From Legionella birminghamensis (GTDB taxonomy: Bacteria > Pseudomonadota > Gammaproteobacteria > Legionellales > Legionellaceae): a stretch of DNA of 64,000 bases. The notes under the pieces were generated by a model, which saw only the letters and a program-made list of their open reading frames with translations, was not told the origin of the DNA and did not search any database. Every line of letters starts with the position of its first letter. Position 1 is the first letter of the stretch. The position numbers and the translations under genes are program-made. This document shows, piece by piece, positions 54,173 through 63,083 of the stretch. Location of the stretch: contig NZ_UGNW01000001.1 of assembly GCF_900452515.1 (NCBI RefSeq), forward strand, positions 2,542,001-2,606,000, read 5' to 3'.

Positions 54173-56117
54173 CTAATGCCAATTGTTCAATAAAACGTAA
54201 TACGGTTTGCTCATCGCGGGTTTTGCGAAGGGTGGGCAAACTGGAAAATATTTGCCTGCCATAATCCCTGCCCGTCAAACGGGGATCGGCGATCATCAGC
54301 ACACCGCGATCATCAATATCACGGATAAGACGCCCCACACCTTGCTTTAAGGCCAATACCGCATTGGGAAGTGATAACTCATCAAAGCCGGACAACCCCT
54401 GGGATTTTAAATAAGCCATTTTGCCCCGGATCACAGGATCGGTCGGACTGGCAAAGGGTAGTTTATCGATAATTACGCAAGATAAGGCACTGCCCTTCAC
54501 ATCAACCCCTTCCCAGAACGTCGCAGTACCCAGTAGCACGGCATTACCCAGCTGGCGAAAACGGGCTAATAAAATCGGCTTTGCCTCATCCCCCTGAATA
54601 AGCAGCGGGTAGTTTAATGTATTGCCAAGCAATTGAGCAACCATTTTCAGTGCGCGGTGGCTGGTAAACAGGAAGAAGCAACGGCCCTTGCAAGCATTGA
54701 TAACTGGCAAGGCTTTCTCCAGCAGCGCTTCATAATAACGAACATGTTTGGGATCAGGCAAATCCCTGGGTAAATATAATAAAGCCTGTTCCTGATAATT
54801 AAACGGACTGGGTAAAATCATTGTCTCAGCATTTTCCAGCCCCAGTGGTTTGAGGAAACAGTTAAATGAGGACTCCAGGGTCAAGGTAGCAGAAGTAAAG
54901 ATATAGGCCGCTTGCTGTCTGCTGATTAGTTTTTTAAATGCCTGGGCTACTTCAAAGGGAGTGGCATGGCAGGTCAGGCTTTGTTTAAATCGTTCAATCC
55001 AGCGGATAAAAGGCTGGTTCCTGTCAGCCAAGCGTAAACTCAGCGACTTGAGCTCTTTGAATCGCGCCAGGCAATTGCCTATCCCCTTTTGCTCTTCACA
55101 GGCTGCATTTTCAATCCCGGCAATGAATTGATCAAGAATACTGAGCAGCGAATTCCAGGATGTTTCAAACTGCTTTTGTTTAATGACTTGCTCCCAAGGC
55201 AATTTTTCCTCTTCTCTGGCGATGGAGAGCAGCAACTGATCAATGGTTTTATCAAGTTCCATGGCCAGTTGTTTAAAGGGCTGATTGGGTAAATCCAGTA
55301 CCGGCCATTCAAGCAGGAGATCATTTGCCGCTTCGGTTAATTGTCTGGTGCTTAAACGCTCACTGTTAAAAATCGCAGCAATCTCGGCCAATTGGTGTGC
55401 CTCATCAAAAACGACCACCTCCACACCAGGCAATAGTTCCGCAAATCCTTCTTCCTTCAGTTGCGAGTCTGCAAAGAACAGATGGTGATTGATTACCACC
55501 AGATCGGCATCCATGGCCTTTTTTCTCGCTTTTACGAGAAAACAGTCTTTATAGTGCTCACACTCGCTTCCCAGGCAGTTATCTGCTGTCGAAGTCGCAT
55601 AAGGCCAGACTGCTGAATCTTCATTGATTTCAGGCAATTCGGAGCGTTCGCCAGTTTGCAGTAATGGCAGTTTTTCGCGGATAAACAGTAAATCATGTAC
55701 CGCTTGTGCTTGAGTAAAGCGCCCTTCCTGGGCATGCAGCTCGGTTCGGTGCCGGCAAATATAATTGGCCCGCCCTTTTAAATTCTGAATTTGTAAGGAT
55801 AAACCAAGCGCCCTAATCAGATTGGGTAAATCTTTTTGAAATAGTTGGTCTTGCAGAGTTTTTGTTGCAGTAGAAATAAGCGTTTTTTTGCCGCTAAGGA
55901 GACAGGGAACGAGATAAGCAAAGGTTTTTCCTGTCCCAGTACCGGCTTCAGCAATCAGGATAGCGTTTTTTTCAATACTGGCTGCAATAGCAGCAGCCAG
56001 CTCCACTTGCGCCTCCCGAGCTACAAAACCGGGAATAGCGGTGGACAATCGGCCATTTTCATTAAAAAGCCTTCTGCAATGAGCGATTGGATCTGTGCTG
56101 ACTGAAATAGCGCTCAC
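54150..56117 (-). CDS. DinG/YoaA-family ATP-dependent DNA helicase
   Basis: A 655-aa XPD-like superfamily 2 helicase. Walker A is [21 protein letters not shown], and the DEAH motif is [10 protein letters not shown]. Four Cys of a probable Fe-S cluster lie between ([13 protein letters not shown] region). Later motifs include F-T-S-H-R-A-L-K and Q-G-V-G-R-L-I-R. The start is GTG overlapping the fdxA stop by 4 nt (GTGA), chosen because the longer frame ([11 protein letters not shown]) overlaps ferredoxin coding. It may repair replication or transcription-associated DNA structures. Pairing with a ferredoxin could reflect its Fe-S cluster. Confidence 0.9.
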   Translation of the reverse strand: MSAISVSTDPIAHCRRLFNENGRLSTAIPGFVAREAQVELAAAIAASIEKNAILIAEAGTGTGKTFAYLVPCLLSGKKTLISTATKTLQDQLFQKDLPNLIRALGLSLQIQNLKGRANYICRHRTELHAQEGRFTQAQAVHDLLFIREKLPLLQTGERSELPEINEDSAVWPYATSTADNCLGSECEHYKDCFLVKARKKAMDADLVVINHHLFFADSQLKEEGFAELLPGVEVVVFDEAHQLAEIAAIFNSERLSTRQLTEAANDLLLEWPVLDLPNQPFKQLAMELDKTIDQLLLSIAREEEKLPWEQVIKQKQFETSWNSLLSILDQFIAGIENAACEEQKGIGNCLARFKELKSLSLRLADRNQPFIRWIERFKQSLTCHATPFEVAQAFKKLISRQQAAYIFTSATLTLESSFNCFLKPLGLENAETMILPSPFNYQEQALLYLPRDLPDPKHVRYYEALLEKALPVINACKGRCFFLFTSHRALKMVAQLLGNTLNYPLLIQGDEAKPILLARFRQLGNAVLLGTATFWEGVDVKGSALSCVIIDKLPFASPTDPVIRGKMAYLKSQGLSGFDELSLPNAVLALKQGVGRLIRDIDDRGVLMIADPRLTGRDYGRQIFSSLPTLRKTRDEQTVLRFIEQLALDEEIIEY

Positions 56118-56443
56118 CAGTCTTTTTGCAGATATTGCAGTTTGTCTTTCACATCTTCCCAATCTTTCGCATCAGGAGGACCATCCTTTTTCACGGTGAT
56201 GTTGGGCCATTTTTGAGACAACTCAGCATTTAATTCCTTAAAAACTTTTTCATTATCCTCTAAATCATCTTCTGATTTAATTGCATTTACAGGGCACTCC
56301 GGTTCGCAGAGGGCACAATCAATGCATTCATCCGGGTTAATCACCAGAAAATTAGGACCCTCATAAAAACAATCCACAGGACAAACTTCCACACAATCTG
56401 TGTACTTGCATTTAATACAACTTTCAGTAATTACGAAGGTCAT
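56114..56443 (-). CDS. fdxA: 7Fe ferredoxin
   Basis: A 109-aa ferredoxin with one 3Fe-4S and one 4Fe-4S site, marked by [14 protein letters not shown] and [12 protein letters not shown]. It carries electrons in low-potential reactions. The C-terminal extension ([17 protein letters not shown]) is typical of the FdxA group. It overlaps the helicase start by 4 nt, and yqjG lies 50 nt upstream, so it belongs to the long minus-strand run. Confidence 0.95.
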   Translation of the reverse strand: MTFVITESCIKCKYTDCVEVCPVDCFYEGPNFLVINPDECIDCALCEPECPVNAIKSEDDLEDNEKVFKELNAELSQKWPNITVKKDGPPDAKDWEDVKDKLQYLQKDW

Positions 56444-56493
56444 TTCTTTTCTCTCAATAAAAATGATGCTTATTAAAACATAGAACTCACGAA

Positions 56494-57429
56494 TTAATCC
56501 AGATAAAGAAGCGGCCCCTTGGGCACAATTTGGGTTGGATTAATCATGCGATGGCTAAAATAATAATGCTGTTTAATATGCTCGAAATTCACAGTATCGG
56601 CAACGCCTGGATGATGGTAAAGCCGTTTGAGATAAGCGAATAAATGCGGATAATCCATAATCCGCTGGCGATTGGTTTTAAAATGCCCGAAATAAACGGC
56701 ATCAAAACGAATAAGGGTGGTAAACAAACGCCAATCTGCTTCGGTTAGCTGTTCACCTACAAGATATTGACGGCCAGATAAACGCGATTCCAGAAAATCC
56801 AGGCTATCAAACAGCTCCACAAATGCCCGCTCGTAAGCCTCCTGTGTCGTGGCAAAACCACAACGGTATACACCATTATTAACAGTGTTGTAAATTCGCT
56901 CATTAAGTTCATCAATTTCGGCACGCAGTTTGGGCGGATAAAAATCCTGGGTATCACCAGTAAGGGCATTGAAGCGGCTATTAAACTGGCGAATAATTTC
57001 TGCTGATTCGTTGGAAACAATCGTTTCTTTTTGGGTATCCCAGAGGACTGGCACAGTGACACGCCCTGTATAATCCGAAACCGCTTTTGTATACAGTTGA
57101 TGTAGAAACTTCAGATCATACAATTTGTCCCCAGTCGCGTTAGAATCCTTTTTAAACTCCCAGCCATTATCCAGCATATGAGGATGAACAATGGACACGT
57201 CTATTATTGATTCGAGCTTTTTTAATTTTCGGAAAATCAGGGTTCGGTGGGCCCAGGGACAGGCCAGGGAAACATATAAATGATAGCGATTGGCTTCGGC
57301 AGGAAAATCAGCCTTGGGATCAGGACTTATTGCCTGGTGGAACTTGACATTTTCCCGTTTAAATTCCCCTTTGGTTTTATCAGTATCATACCATTGATCC
57401 TGCCACTGCCCATTTACTAATAGTCCCAT
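56494..57429 (-). CDS. yqjG: Glutathionyl-hydroquinone reductase (Xi-class GST)
   Basis: A 311-aa enzyme that reduces glutathionyl-hydroquinones. The catalytic Cys57 lies in the Xi-class motif [11 protein letters not shown]. The C-terminal helical domain has [15 protein letters not shown], seen in this class. It detoxifies quinone adducts. The gene follows the QEGLA gene by 20 nt on the same strand. Confidence 0.93.
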   Translation of the reverse strand: MGLLVNGQWQDQWYDTDKTKGEFKRENVKFHQAISPDPKADFPAEANRYHLYVSLACPWAHRTLIFRKLKKLESIIDVSIVHPHMLDNGWEFKKDSNATGDKLYDLKFLHQLYTKAVSDYTGRVTVPVLWDTQKETIVSNESAEIIRQFNSRFNALTGDTQDFYPPKLRAEIDELNERIYNTVNNGVYRCGFATTQEAYERAFVELFDSLDFLESRLSGRQYLVGEQLTEADWRLFTTLIRFDAVYFGHFKTNRQRIMDYPHLFAYLKRLYHHPGVADTVNFEHIKQHYYFSHRMINPTQIVPKGPLLYLD

Positions 57430-57449
57430 GAACCTCTCCTGATTAATTA

Positions 57450-58739
57450 TTATCCTAACAGGAAACCAAATCCTTTGGATATCTCGGCCAGACTGAATTT
57501 ATTAAGAAACAGGGAAAAGCTCATCCAGGCGCTTAGAGCCGCCAGATCACGAAAGGGAGGCGGTAGATAAACAGCCGGCATTAACAGATCGTGAGCGCGC
57601 AGGTCCCTTAATAAGGGTATATCATCCAAGACCAGTTTGCCGCAGAATAACAGGGGAATCGCATCAACCCGCTGTTGGCTTATGGCAAAACGAATAAAAT
57701 TGTAAATAAGAACAAAGCCTTTCGAATAGGATAAGTCCTTGGTGAATGGACCGCCGGTGGGGGTACTGCCGCGAAAGACTCTGACGGCATGATTATAACT
57801 GTCATCTTCCGTTAAGCCGCATTCGAGGAAATAACGATAGATATCAAGAAAATTAGCCCCCTGGCGTACTTTATCCAGAGCGATGACCCGATTGGTAATT
57901 TTACGTACCCGTCCAGGATAGGAGGAGAAAGTTACTATTTCGGTAATAACGGCTAATCCCTCTTGAATAACCGAACTGGAGGGAGAGCCTTTACCCAAAA
58001 AAAAGCAATAAGGCTGCATGGAACCGTTTAAGGTAGTGCCAACATGCACCCAGCCCTCGTGTACCTCAAGGTATTTTAAATCGCGATCGCTAAACATGGC
58101 ATGCTGGCTTAACTTAATATTGTCAGCACCAGCGGAAGCATCTGCAACCATATCATCACTGACCACTACGGTCACTTTACCCGGATGCTGATCAAAATAG
58201 GCGCCCAGCCGGGCTTCCAGTATTTGTTGGGCCTGAAAAGGGGTATGGCGCTTTAAGTCAGCATCCGATTGCAATTGAACATCAAGGGCAGTTAATACAT
58301 CGAACAGCAAGGTGCCCAATTCGGATAAACGCGGCCCGCCGGAATAAAAAACATCATTAGGGCTGCCGTATAAATCCATGGCAATTTCACTAAATGCAGG
58401 TGTTCCTCTGGCTTCCAGCATTTCAACTGCACGGCTGTACTCTTCACACTGGCGTTTTAACAAACGGGTAACAGGAGAGTATTGCCCCAGGGTATTATTT
58501 GCATCACGCAATATCAGACGAAACTCTTCTTTCTTTTCCTGGGCGTCGAAAGGCAGCGGTTTGTTATCATAATAGGCTTTATTAACCGGAGGCAGCTTTT
58601 GGGCTTTGTGTTCGAAGAACTCATTTTTAATGGAGTCATCCCATTTGATACTGTCCAGTATTCGAATTTTACGTTGCGCTTCCACCATTCGCTTGGAAAG
58701 CTCCTGGATAACTTTTAATTCGTCAGATTCACTGGACAT
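57450..58739 (-). CDS. QEGLA-motif DUF1704 protein (MATCAP-like metallopeptidase fold)
   Basis: A 429-aa member of the flavohemoglobin-expression-modulating QEGLA family (DUF1704). It has a zinc-type HExxxH motif, HEGWVH, with His227, Glu228 and His232, followed by the family's QEGLA at 259-263 that would provide the third ligand. Mammalian relatives of DUF1704 are tyrosine carboxypeptidases that trim tubulin tails. There is no signal peptide. Its bacterial substrate is unknown. It sits 18 nt after a BamC-like lipoprotein gene on the same strand. Confidence 0.82.
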   Translation of the reverse strand: MSSESDELKVIQELSKRMVEAQRKIRILDSIKWDDSIKNEFFEHKAQKLPPVNKAYYDNKPLPFDAQEKKEEFRLILRDANNTLGQYSPVTRLLKRQCEEYSRAVEMLEARGTPAFSEIAMDLYGSPNDVFYSGGPRLSELGTLLFDVLTALDVQLQSDADLKRHTPFQAQQILEARLGAYFDQHPGKVTVVVSDDMVADASAGADNIKLSQHAMFSDRDLKYLEVHEGWVHVGTTLNGSMQPYCFFLGKGSPSSSVIQEGLAVITEIVTFSSYPGRVRKITNRVIALDKVRQGANFLDIYRYFLECGLTEDDSYNHAVRVFRGSTPTGGPFTKDLSYSKGFVLIYNFIRFAISQQRVDAIPLLFCGKLVLDDIPLLRDLRAHDLLMPAVYLPPPFRDLAALSAWMSFSLFLNKFSLAEISKGFGFLLG

Positions 58740-58757
58740 TTCTTGTCAACCTCGCTG

Positions 58758-59000
58758 TTAGCCTGCTTGCTCACCTGCATCTAGCGGCGGAACAATACTT
58801 ACTTGGGCGTTTTGTCTTTGATCAGGCAAATCGTAGAAATGACTGATATTTTCACTGGTCAGGGGCGGCGGTACATTAAGTGATGGTCCATTATGGCTTC
58901 CCAGATATAAATTTTCCCCATTGCTGGCATAGCGCGAGCAAGCAGAGAACAACACCATTATTATCATAACTATAAAGCATTTTTTCACAACTATCCCCAT
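58758..59000 (-). CDS. Short BamC-like lipoprotein
   Basis: An 80-aa lipoprotein with a signal peptide MGIVVKKCFIVMIIMVLFSAC, the Cys being the lipid site. The mature part (RYASNGENLYLGSHNGPS..., VPPPLTSEN..., YDLPDQRQ, then SIVPP) resembles the unstructured N-terminal region of BamC that wraps BamD: R-Y, Y-L, then L-x-V-P-P-x-L and Y-x-L-P. The two C-terminal BamC helix-grip domains are missing. Position next to dapA matches the dapA-bamC order of many gammaproteobacteria. It may be a minimal BamC or a truncated one. Confidence 0.7.
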   Translation of the reverse strand: MGIVVKKCFIVMIIMVLFSACSRYASNGENLYLGSHNGPSLNVPPPLTSENISHFYDLPDQRQNAQVSIVPPLDAGEQAG

Positions 59001-59043
59001 TATCTAAAAGAATTACAAAACTTTTTTATATTTTTCAGCATTA

Positions 59044-59172
59044 TACGTCCTGCAAACCCCTGGATTCCGTGGACAAGCCACGGAAAGTAGACCTCCCCCC
59101 CACGGGAACATAGGCGACAGCCCCCCACGGAACCTCTCATCATCCTCCTACGTCCTGCGGCTTGTCCGCAGG
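59044..59172. repeat. Inverted pair of GGATNCNGNGGACAAG repeats between dapA and the lipoprotein gene
   Basis: A hairpin GGATTCCGTGGACAAGCCACGG (59062-59083) and its inverted relative CCTGCGG-CTTGT-CCGCAGG (59154-59172) carry loops ACAAG and CTTGT. Both are preceded or followed by ACGTCCTGC, so the two are inverted copies of one element. The 238-nt gap holds nothing else of note. Confidence 0.7.
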
Positions 59173-59209
59173 ATCCAGCGGCGGCAATTCATCCACCAGT
59201 TTAACTTGT

Positions 59210-59227
59210 TTGCTCCCAAGGGAGCAA
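59210..59227 (-). terminator. Hairpin downstream of dapA
   Basis: TTGCTCCC-AA-GGGAGCAA is a perfect 8-bp stem with a 2-nt loop, starting 12 nt past the dapA stop. It may be a weak terminator; there is no T-run. Confidence 0.4.
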
Positions 59228-59238
59228 CACGGCTTTTC

Positions 59239-60111
59239 CTAAATCAACTGCAAGTCCTGCAGCGCTTTTTCCAGTGCTTCATGATAACTTTCAGACAAAG
59301 GAGTCAGGGGCAGGCGCAACTCATTTTCCAGTAAGTTCATTTTACTTAATGCCCATTTGGCAGGGATTGGATTCGCCTCGCAAAACAGTAACTTGTGAAG
59401 AGGCATTAACTGATCGTTATAGCGTAAACAGGCAGCCTGATCGCCATCAAATGCCGCGTCGCACATTTTGGCCATCAATCGGGGAGCGACATTGGCTGTG
59501 ACTGATATAATGCCCTTGGCACCTGCCAGCATCCAGCGTGCGCCGGTTTCATCATCCCCGCTGTAGACATCCATTCGGGACTCACAAAGGCGCAGTATTT
59601 GCTGAAGCCTTGTCATTTGCCCTGTCGCCTCCTTGATACCAATAATATTTGAAATTTTGTCTAGCCTTGCGACTGTTTCTGGCAGCAAATCACAGGCAGT
59701 ACGTCCGGGAACGTTATACAGAATGATTGGAATGGCAACATTTTCGGCAACGTGGCTATAATGCTGAAATAAACCTTCCTGAGTTGGCTTAATATAGGCT
59801 GGAGTCATGATGAGCGCCGCATGCGCTCCGCATTCCATTGCCATGCGGGTTAATTCAATGCAATCCCTGGTCGCATTGGCAGAAGTTCCGGCGATTACCG
59901 GAATACGCTCGCGGGTCTGCTCTATAACAGTTTTAATGACCAAGTGCTTCTCTTCTTTATTCAAAGTACCTGATTCTCCCGTGGTCCCTGCAGCCACGAT
60001 CGCATGGGTGCCGGCGGCAATATGAAATTCAACCAGCTCGCGCAGCGCTTTTACATCCACCTTGTCTTCATGCAAGGGAGTGGTCAAAGCAACAATACTA
60101 CCTCGGAACAT
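59239..60111 (-). CDS. dapA: 4-hydroxy-tetrahydrodipicolinate synthase
   Basis: A 290-aa DapA, the first step committed to lysine and diaminopimelate, joining pyruvate and aspartate semialdehyde. The Schiff-base Lys is in I-I-G-I-K-E-A-T-G, the catalytic Tyr in [10 protein letters not shown], and the N-terminal [12 protein letters not shown] and [10 protein letters not shown] signatures are present. It is followed by a BamC-like gene as in E. coli, though 238 nt apart. Confidence 0.96.
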   Translation of the reverse strand: MFRGSIVALTTPLHEDKVDVKALRELVEFHIAAGTHAIVAAGTTGESGTLNKEEKHLVIKTVIEQTRERIPVIAGTSANATRDCIELTRMAMECGAHAALIMTPAYIKPTQEGLFQHYSHVAENVAIPIILYNVPGRTACDLLPETVARLDKISNIIGIKEATGQMTRLQQILRLCESRMDVYSGDDETGARWMLAGAKGIISVTANVAPRLMAKMCDAAFDGDQAACLRYNDQLMPLHKLLFCEANPIPAKWALSKMNLLENELRLPLTPLSESYHEALEKALQDLQLI

Positions 60112-60269
60112 AATGCCCTCATTTTTTTAGAATAATTTGCCAATACTACTGGTTGAATTATTTTTTCTCAAGGTTTCTTACAATAGATATAAAGTCATTT
60201 TTTAATCTAAATGATCAAAAATAGACTATCATGATTATGAAGGACCCTTAAAAGATGAGGAAAAACATC

Positions 60270-60512
60270 ATGAAAAAAACCTTGGCGATTCTAACCTTTG
60301 TCGGCGCATCAACTACCTTTTTATCAGCCTGTACTAATACTGAAGTAGGAACTGCAACAGGTGCTGCAGCAGGTGCAGGTATTGGCTACGCGGTCTCCGG
60401 AGGAGATGCATTGGGAACAGCAATCGGAGCAGGTGCCGGTGCGCTGGTGGGCCATCATATAGGCAGGGAACAGGACAGACGCTACTATTACAATCGATAT
60501 TACTATTATTGA
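60270..60512 (+). CDS. Glycine-zipper lipoprotein
   Basis: An 80-aa protein. The signal peptide ends in the lipobox LSAC (MKKTLAILTFVGASTTFLSAC). Glycine-zipper repeats follow: GTATGAAAGAGIGYAVSGG then GTAIGAGAGALVGHHIG. The C-terminus is Tyr-rich (DRRYYYNRYYYY). It resembles the OsmB/Slp-like glycine-zipper 2TM outer-membrane lipoproteins. An ATG five codons upstream is a possible alternative start. GAGG precedes the chosen one by 9 nt. Probably an envelope stress or surface protein. Confidence 0.8.
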   Translation: MKKTLAILTFVGASTTFLSACTNTEVGTATGAAAGAGIGYAVSGGDALGTAIGAGAGALVGHHIGREQDRRYYYNRYYYY

Positions 60513-60545
60513 TTTGCAGGCCTCGTTGAGGCTTGAAGAGTATAG

Positions 60546-60590
60546 CTCCATCTCGAAGGCTTTGGGTATTGAGCCTTTGAGATGCTGGAG
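60546..60590. terminator. Long hairpin between convergent lipoprotein and DUF421 genes
   Basis: CTCC-ATCTCG-AAGGCT pairs with AGCCTT-TGAGAT-GGAG (with a small bulge) around a 10-nt loop. It lies between the two stop codons (60512 and 60618) and is probably a bidirectional terminator. Confidence 0.55.
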
Positions 60591-60617
60591 ACAAGCCGCA
60601 GTAAGCAGGCCAAGTTT

Positions 60618-61100
60618 TTATTTGCATACAAAACTTATCGAACCTGTCCTCTCCAGGTATGCTTTTGAGACTTTGCTAAAGTCTTCAGTATTTAACTGAC
60701 GCCTCATTTCAGCTATCACATCGTTTTCAGTGATGTGCAGTTTATTCATCGTTTTTTCCTGAAACTTTCCGTCATTGAGCAGCAAATAACAGCGCCCTTT
60801 CAAAATGTGTTCACAGGTTTCAAATCTTAAAGTGAGCATTGCAATAATGCGATGTAAAATGATGAGAGAGAATGTTGCAACCAGTGTTGATAATAAGTTT
60901 GCTGAACCATTAATGCCTCTGCTGATCAAGCCGCCTAATATGATAAGCAGCAGGTAATCAAATGAGGTTTGCAAATTAAATCGGCGGTTTCCATAACGTA
61001 AAATAATTGTGCTAATCAAAAAAAGGATAGTCGCTCGAATTATCATGTAGAGATAAGCCTGATCTTCGTTGATATGCTCCAGTATTTCCATCCAGTCCAT
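60618..61100 (-). CDS. DUF421/YetF-family membrane protein
   Basis: A 160-aa protein with about three N-terminal helices (ATILFLISTIILRYGNRR, YLLLIILGGLISRGI, LVATFSLIILHRIIAML) and a small C-terminal cytoplasmic domain containing the conserved L-L-N-D-G-K-F, then K-L-H-I-T-E-N-D-V-I-A-E-M-R. The arrangement matches YcaP/YetF. Its function is unknown. Confidence 0.85.
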   Translation of the reverse strand: MDWMEILEHINEDQAYLYMIIRATILFLISTIILRYGNRRFNLQTSFDYLLLIILGGLISRGINGSANLLSTLVATFSLIILHRIIAMLTLRFETCEHILKGRCYLLLNDGKFQEKTMNKLHITENDVIAEMRRQLNTEDFSKVSKAYLERTGSISFVCK

Positions 61101-61257
61101 TTATATTCCACGTGATTACTAACCTGTCATTCCTGCTTAACCTAACACGCCCCCTGCTATTCTTCAATACACATTTCTTAAATTAACCCATTGAATTGAT
61201 GCGCTAATTCAAATTGCTGCTATACTTCTTCTCAGACCATTTTACAAGGATTGTGCT

Positions 61258-62040
61258 ATGAAACTTCAGAATAAAGTTGCTGTCGTGACCGGTGCCGCCA
61301 GCGGAATTGGTAAGGAAATTGCCCTGCTCTATGCCAGTGAAGGCGCGAAAGTTGTCATTGCCGATTTGAATCTGGATCAGGCAGAACAGGTTGTCAGTGA
61401 AATTAAGGCCAAAGGCGGTGAAGCAATGGCTGTGGCAATGGATGTCACTAATGAAGACCAGGTTAATAAAGGGATTGAAGACGCCGTTAAAAAATTTGGC
61501 AATATCCATGTTCTGGTTAGCAATGCCGGTATTCAAATCATCGAATCGGTTGATAAACTGTCCCTGGCCAATTGGAAAAAAATGCTGGCAATCCATCTGG
61601 ATGGCGCCTTTTTAACAACGCGCGCCTGTCTGAAACACATGTATGAGTCTGGCGAAGGCGGCAGCATTATCTACATGGGTTCTGTTCACTCCAAAGAAGC
61701 GTCAAAATTAAAAGCCCCTTACGTAACTGCAAAACATGGCCTTCTCGGACTGTGTAAAGTTGTCGCTAAAGAAGGCGCTGCCTATCGCGTGCGCTCTAAT
61801 GTGATTTGCCCCGGCTTCGTAAGAACACCGCTTGTTGACAAGCAAATTCCGGAACAGGCCAAGGAATTAGGTATTAGCGAACAGGAAGTGATTAAAAATG
61901 TTATGCTGAAGGAGACAGTAGACGGTGAATTTACGACAGTGGATGATGTGGCTAATACCGCCCTGTTCCTGGCAGCTTTTGAAACCAATGCCCTTACTGG
62001 TCAATCCATCGTAGTTAGCCATGGCTGGTTTATGGAATAA
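61258..62040 (+). CDS. bdhA: 3-hydroxybutyrate dehydrogenase
   Basis: A 260-aa short-chain dehydrogenase oxidising D-3-hydroxybutyrate to acetoacetate. NAD site [10 protein letters not shown], the Ser-Tyr-Lys site in GSVHSK...APYVTAKHG, and the 3HBDH-type S-N-A-G-I-Q segment are present. With the acetoacetate decarboxylase 25 nt downstream it links PHB or ketone bodies to acetone. Legionella stores PHB in late growth, so this fits its life cycle. Confidence 0.93.
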   Translation: MKLQNKVAVVTGAASGIGKEIALLYASEGAKVVIADLNLDQAEQVVSEIKAKGGEAMAVAMDVTNEDQVNKGIEDAVKKFGNIHVLVSNAGIQIIESVDKLSLANWKKMLAIHLDGAFLTTRACLKHMYESGEGGSIIYMGSVHSKEASKLKAPYVTAKHGLLGLCKVVAKEGAAYRVRSNVICPGFVRTPLVDKQIPEQAKELGISEQEVIKNVMLKETVDGEFTTVDDVANTALFLAAFETNALTGQSIVVSHGWFME

Positions 62041-62065
62041 TAGCGTATAGCAAAAGGAGTTGAAC

Positions 62066-62803
62066 ATGAAGGAATCTGACGTGAGGGACAAGGCATTTGC
62101 CATGCCTTTATGCAGTCCAGCCTATCCCCGTGGACCCTATCGCTTTAATAACCGCGAATATTTAATCATCACTTATGAAACAGATATTGATTTGCTGCGC
62201 GAATTTGTACCGGCACCACTGGAAGTTACCGAGCCCCTGGTAAAATTTGAAGTCATCCGCATGCCCGATTCTACCGGTTTTGGTGATTATACTGAATCTG
62301 GGCAGGTTATTCCGGTAAGTTTTCGCGGGCGCAAGGGAGGCTATACGCATGCCATGTATCTGGATGATCTGCCGCCGATTGCTGCAGGGCGTGAAATCTG
62401 GGGTTTCCCCAAGAAACTGGCGAATCCCAAGCTTTACGTAGTGCAGGAAACCTTGATGGGCATCCTTGACTATGAAACCACACGTATTGCTACCGCCACA
62501 ATGGGCTATAAATATGAGAGCCTGAACCACAAGAAAGTCCATGAATCCATGGTTAGCCCCTGCTACTTACTGAAACTCATCCCCCATGTCGATGGCACAA
62601 CCCGTGTATGCGAACTGGTCGAGTATGAATTACAGGATGTGGTCATCAAAGGCGCCTGGACAGGTCCTGCTCAGCTGGAGCTTTTCCACCACGCGCTGGC
62701 CCCCATTGCCTTGTTGCCGGTCAAAAAAGTGGTTAGTGCAGTACATGTGCTTTCTGATTTGGTATTGCCTTACGGAAAAGTCGTATACGATTATTTGAAG
62801 TAA
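62066..62803 (+). CDS. adc: Acetoacetate decarboxylase
   Basis: A 245-aa enzyme that decarboxylates acetoacetate to acetone and CO2 through a Schiff base. The catalytic lysine pair is in [11 protein letters not shown]116 and K117, equal to Lys115/116 in Clostridium. AGGAG precedes the ATG by 7 nt; a TTG two codons earlier is rejected. It is in one operon with bdhA. Repeat locus G begins 16 nt after the stop. Confidence 0.93.
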   Translation: MKESDVRDKAFAMPLCSPAYPRGPYRFNNREYLIITYETDIDLLREFVPAPLEVTEPLVKFEVIRMPDSTGFGDYTESGQVIPVSFRGRKGGYTHAMYLDDLPPIAAGREIWGFPKKLANPKLYVVQETLMGILDYETTRIATATMGYKYESLNHKKVHESMVSPCYLLKLIPHVDGTTRVCELVEYELQDVVIKGAWTGPAQLELFHHALAPIALLPVKKVVSAVHVLSDLVLPYGKVVYDYLK

Positions 62804-62818
62804 GGGGGAGTGCTTTCC

Positions 62819-63037
62819 CACGTATCCCCGTGGCGTAGACCCACGTATCCCCGCGGCGTAGTCCCACGTATCCCCGCGGCGTAGACCGCGGGGCCCATGC
62901 AGGATGTGCCAGCTGAAGTGCTCAGCAAGGATTATTAGATGGGCCCCGCGGTCCTCGCCGCGGGGATTCGGGTACTTTACCGCGGGGATTCGGGTACTTT
63001 ACCGCGGGGATTCGGGTGCTTTACCGCGGGGATTCGT
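62819..63037. repeat. Palindromic dual-arm repeat locus G (3 left and 4 right units)
   Basis: The left arm (62819-62897) has three units reading CGTATCCCCG(T/C)GGC, with CGTAGNCC spacers, ending CCGCGGGGCCCA; note GT where other loci have GA. The core (62898-62939) is 42 nt and unique. The right arm (62940-63037) begins TGGGCCCCGCGG and has four units CCGCGGGGATTCG with GGTACTTTA spacers, almost identical. It lies between same-strand adc and motA. I see no sigma-28 promoter in or after it, though it fills most of the 280-nt region upstream of motA. Confidence 0.92.
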
Positions 63038-63083
63038 GGATATCGTTGATCATAGATTATTTTAAGTGGAAATAAGGAAATAT

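Noticed and set aside
275..63037. CRISPR arrays
   Set aside because: Repeats are short, spacers are nearly identical within an arm, each locus has two facing arms, and no cas genes are present. CRISPR spacers should differ.
63038..63083. Sigma-28 flagellar promoter before motA
   Set aside because: No TAAAG and GCCGATAA pair with proper spacing is visible in this stretch or within repeat locus G.
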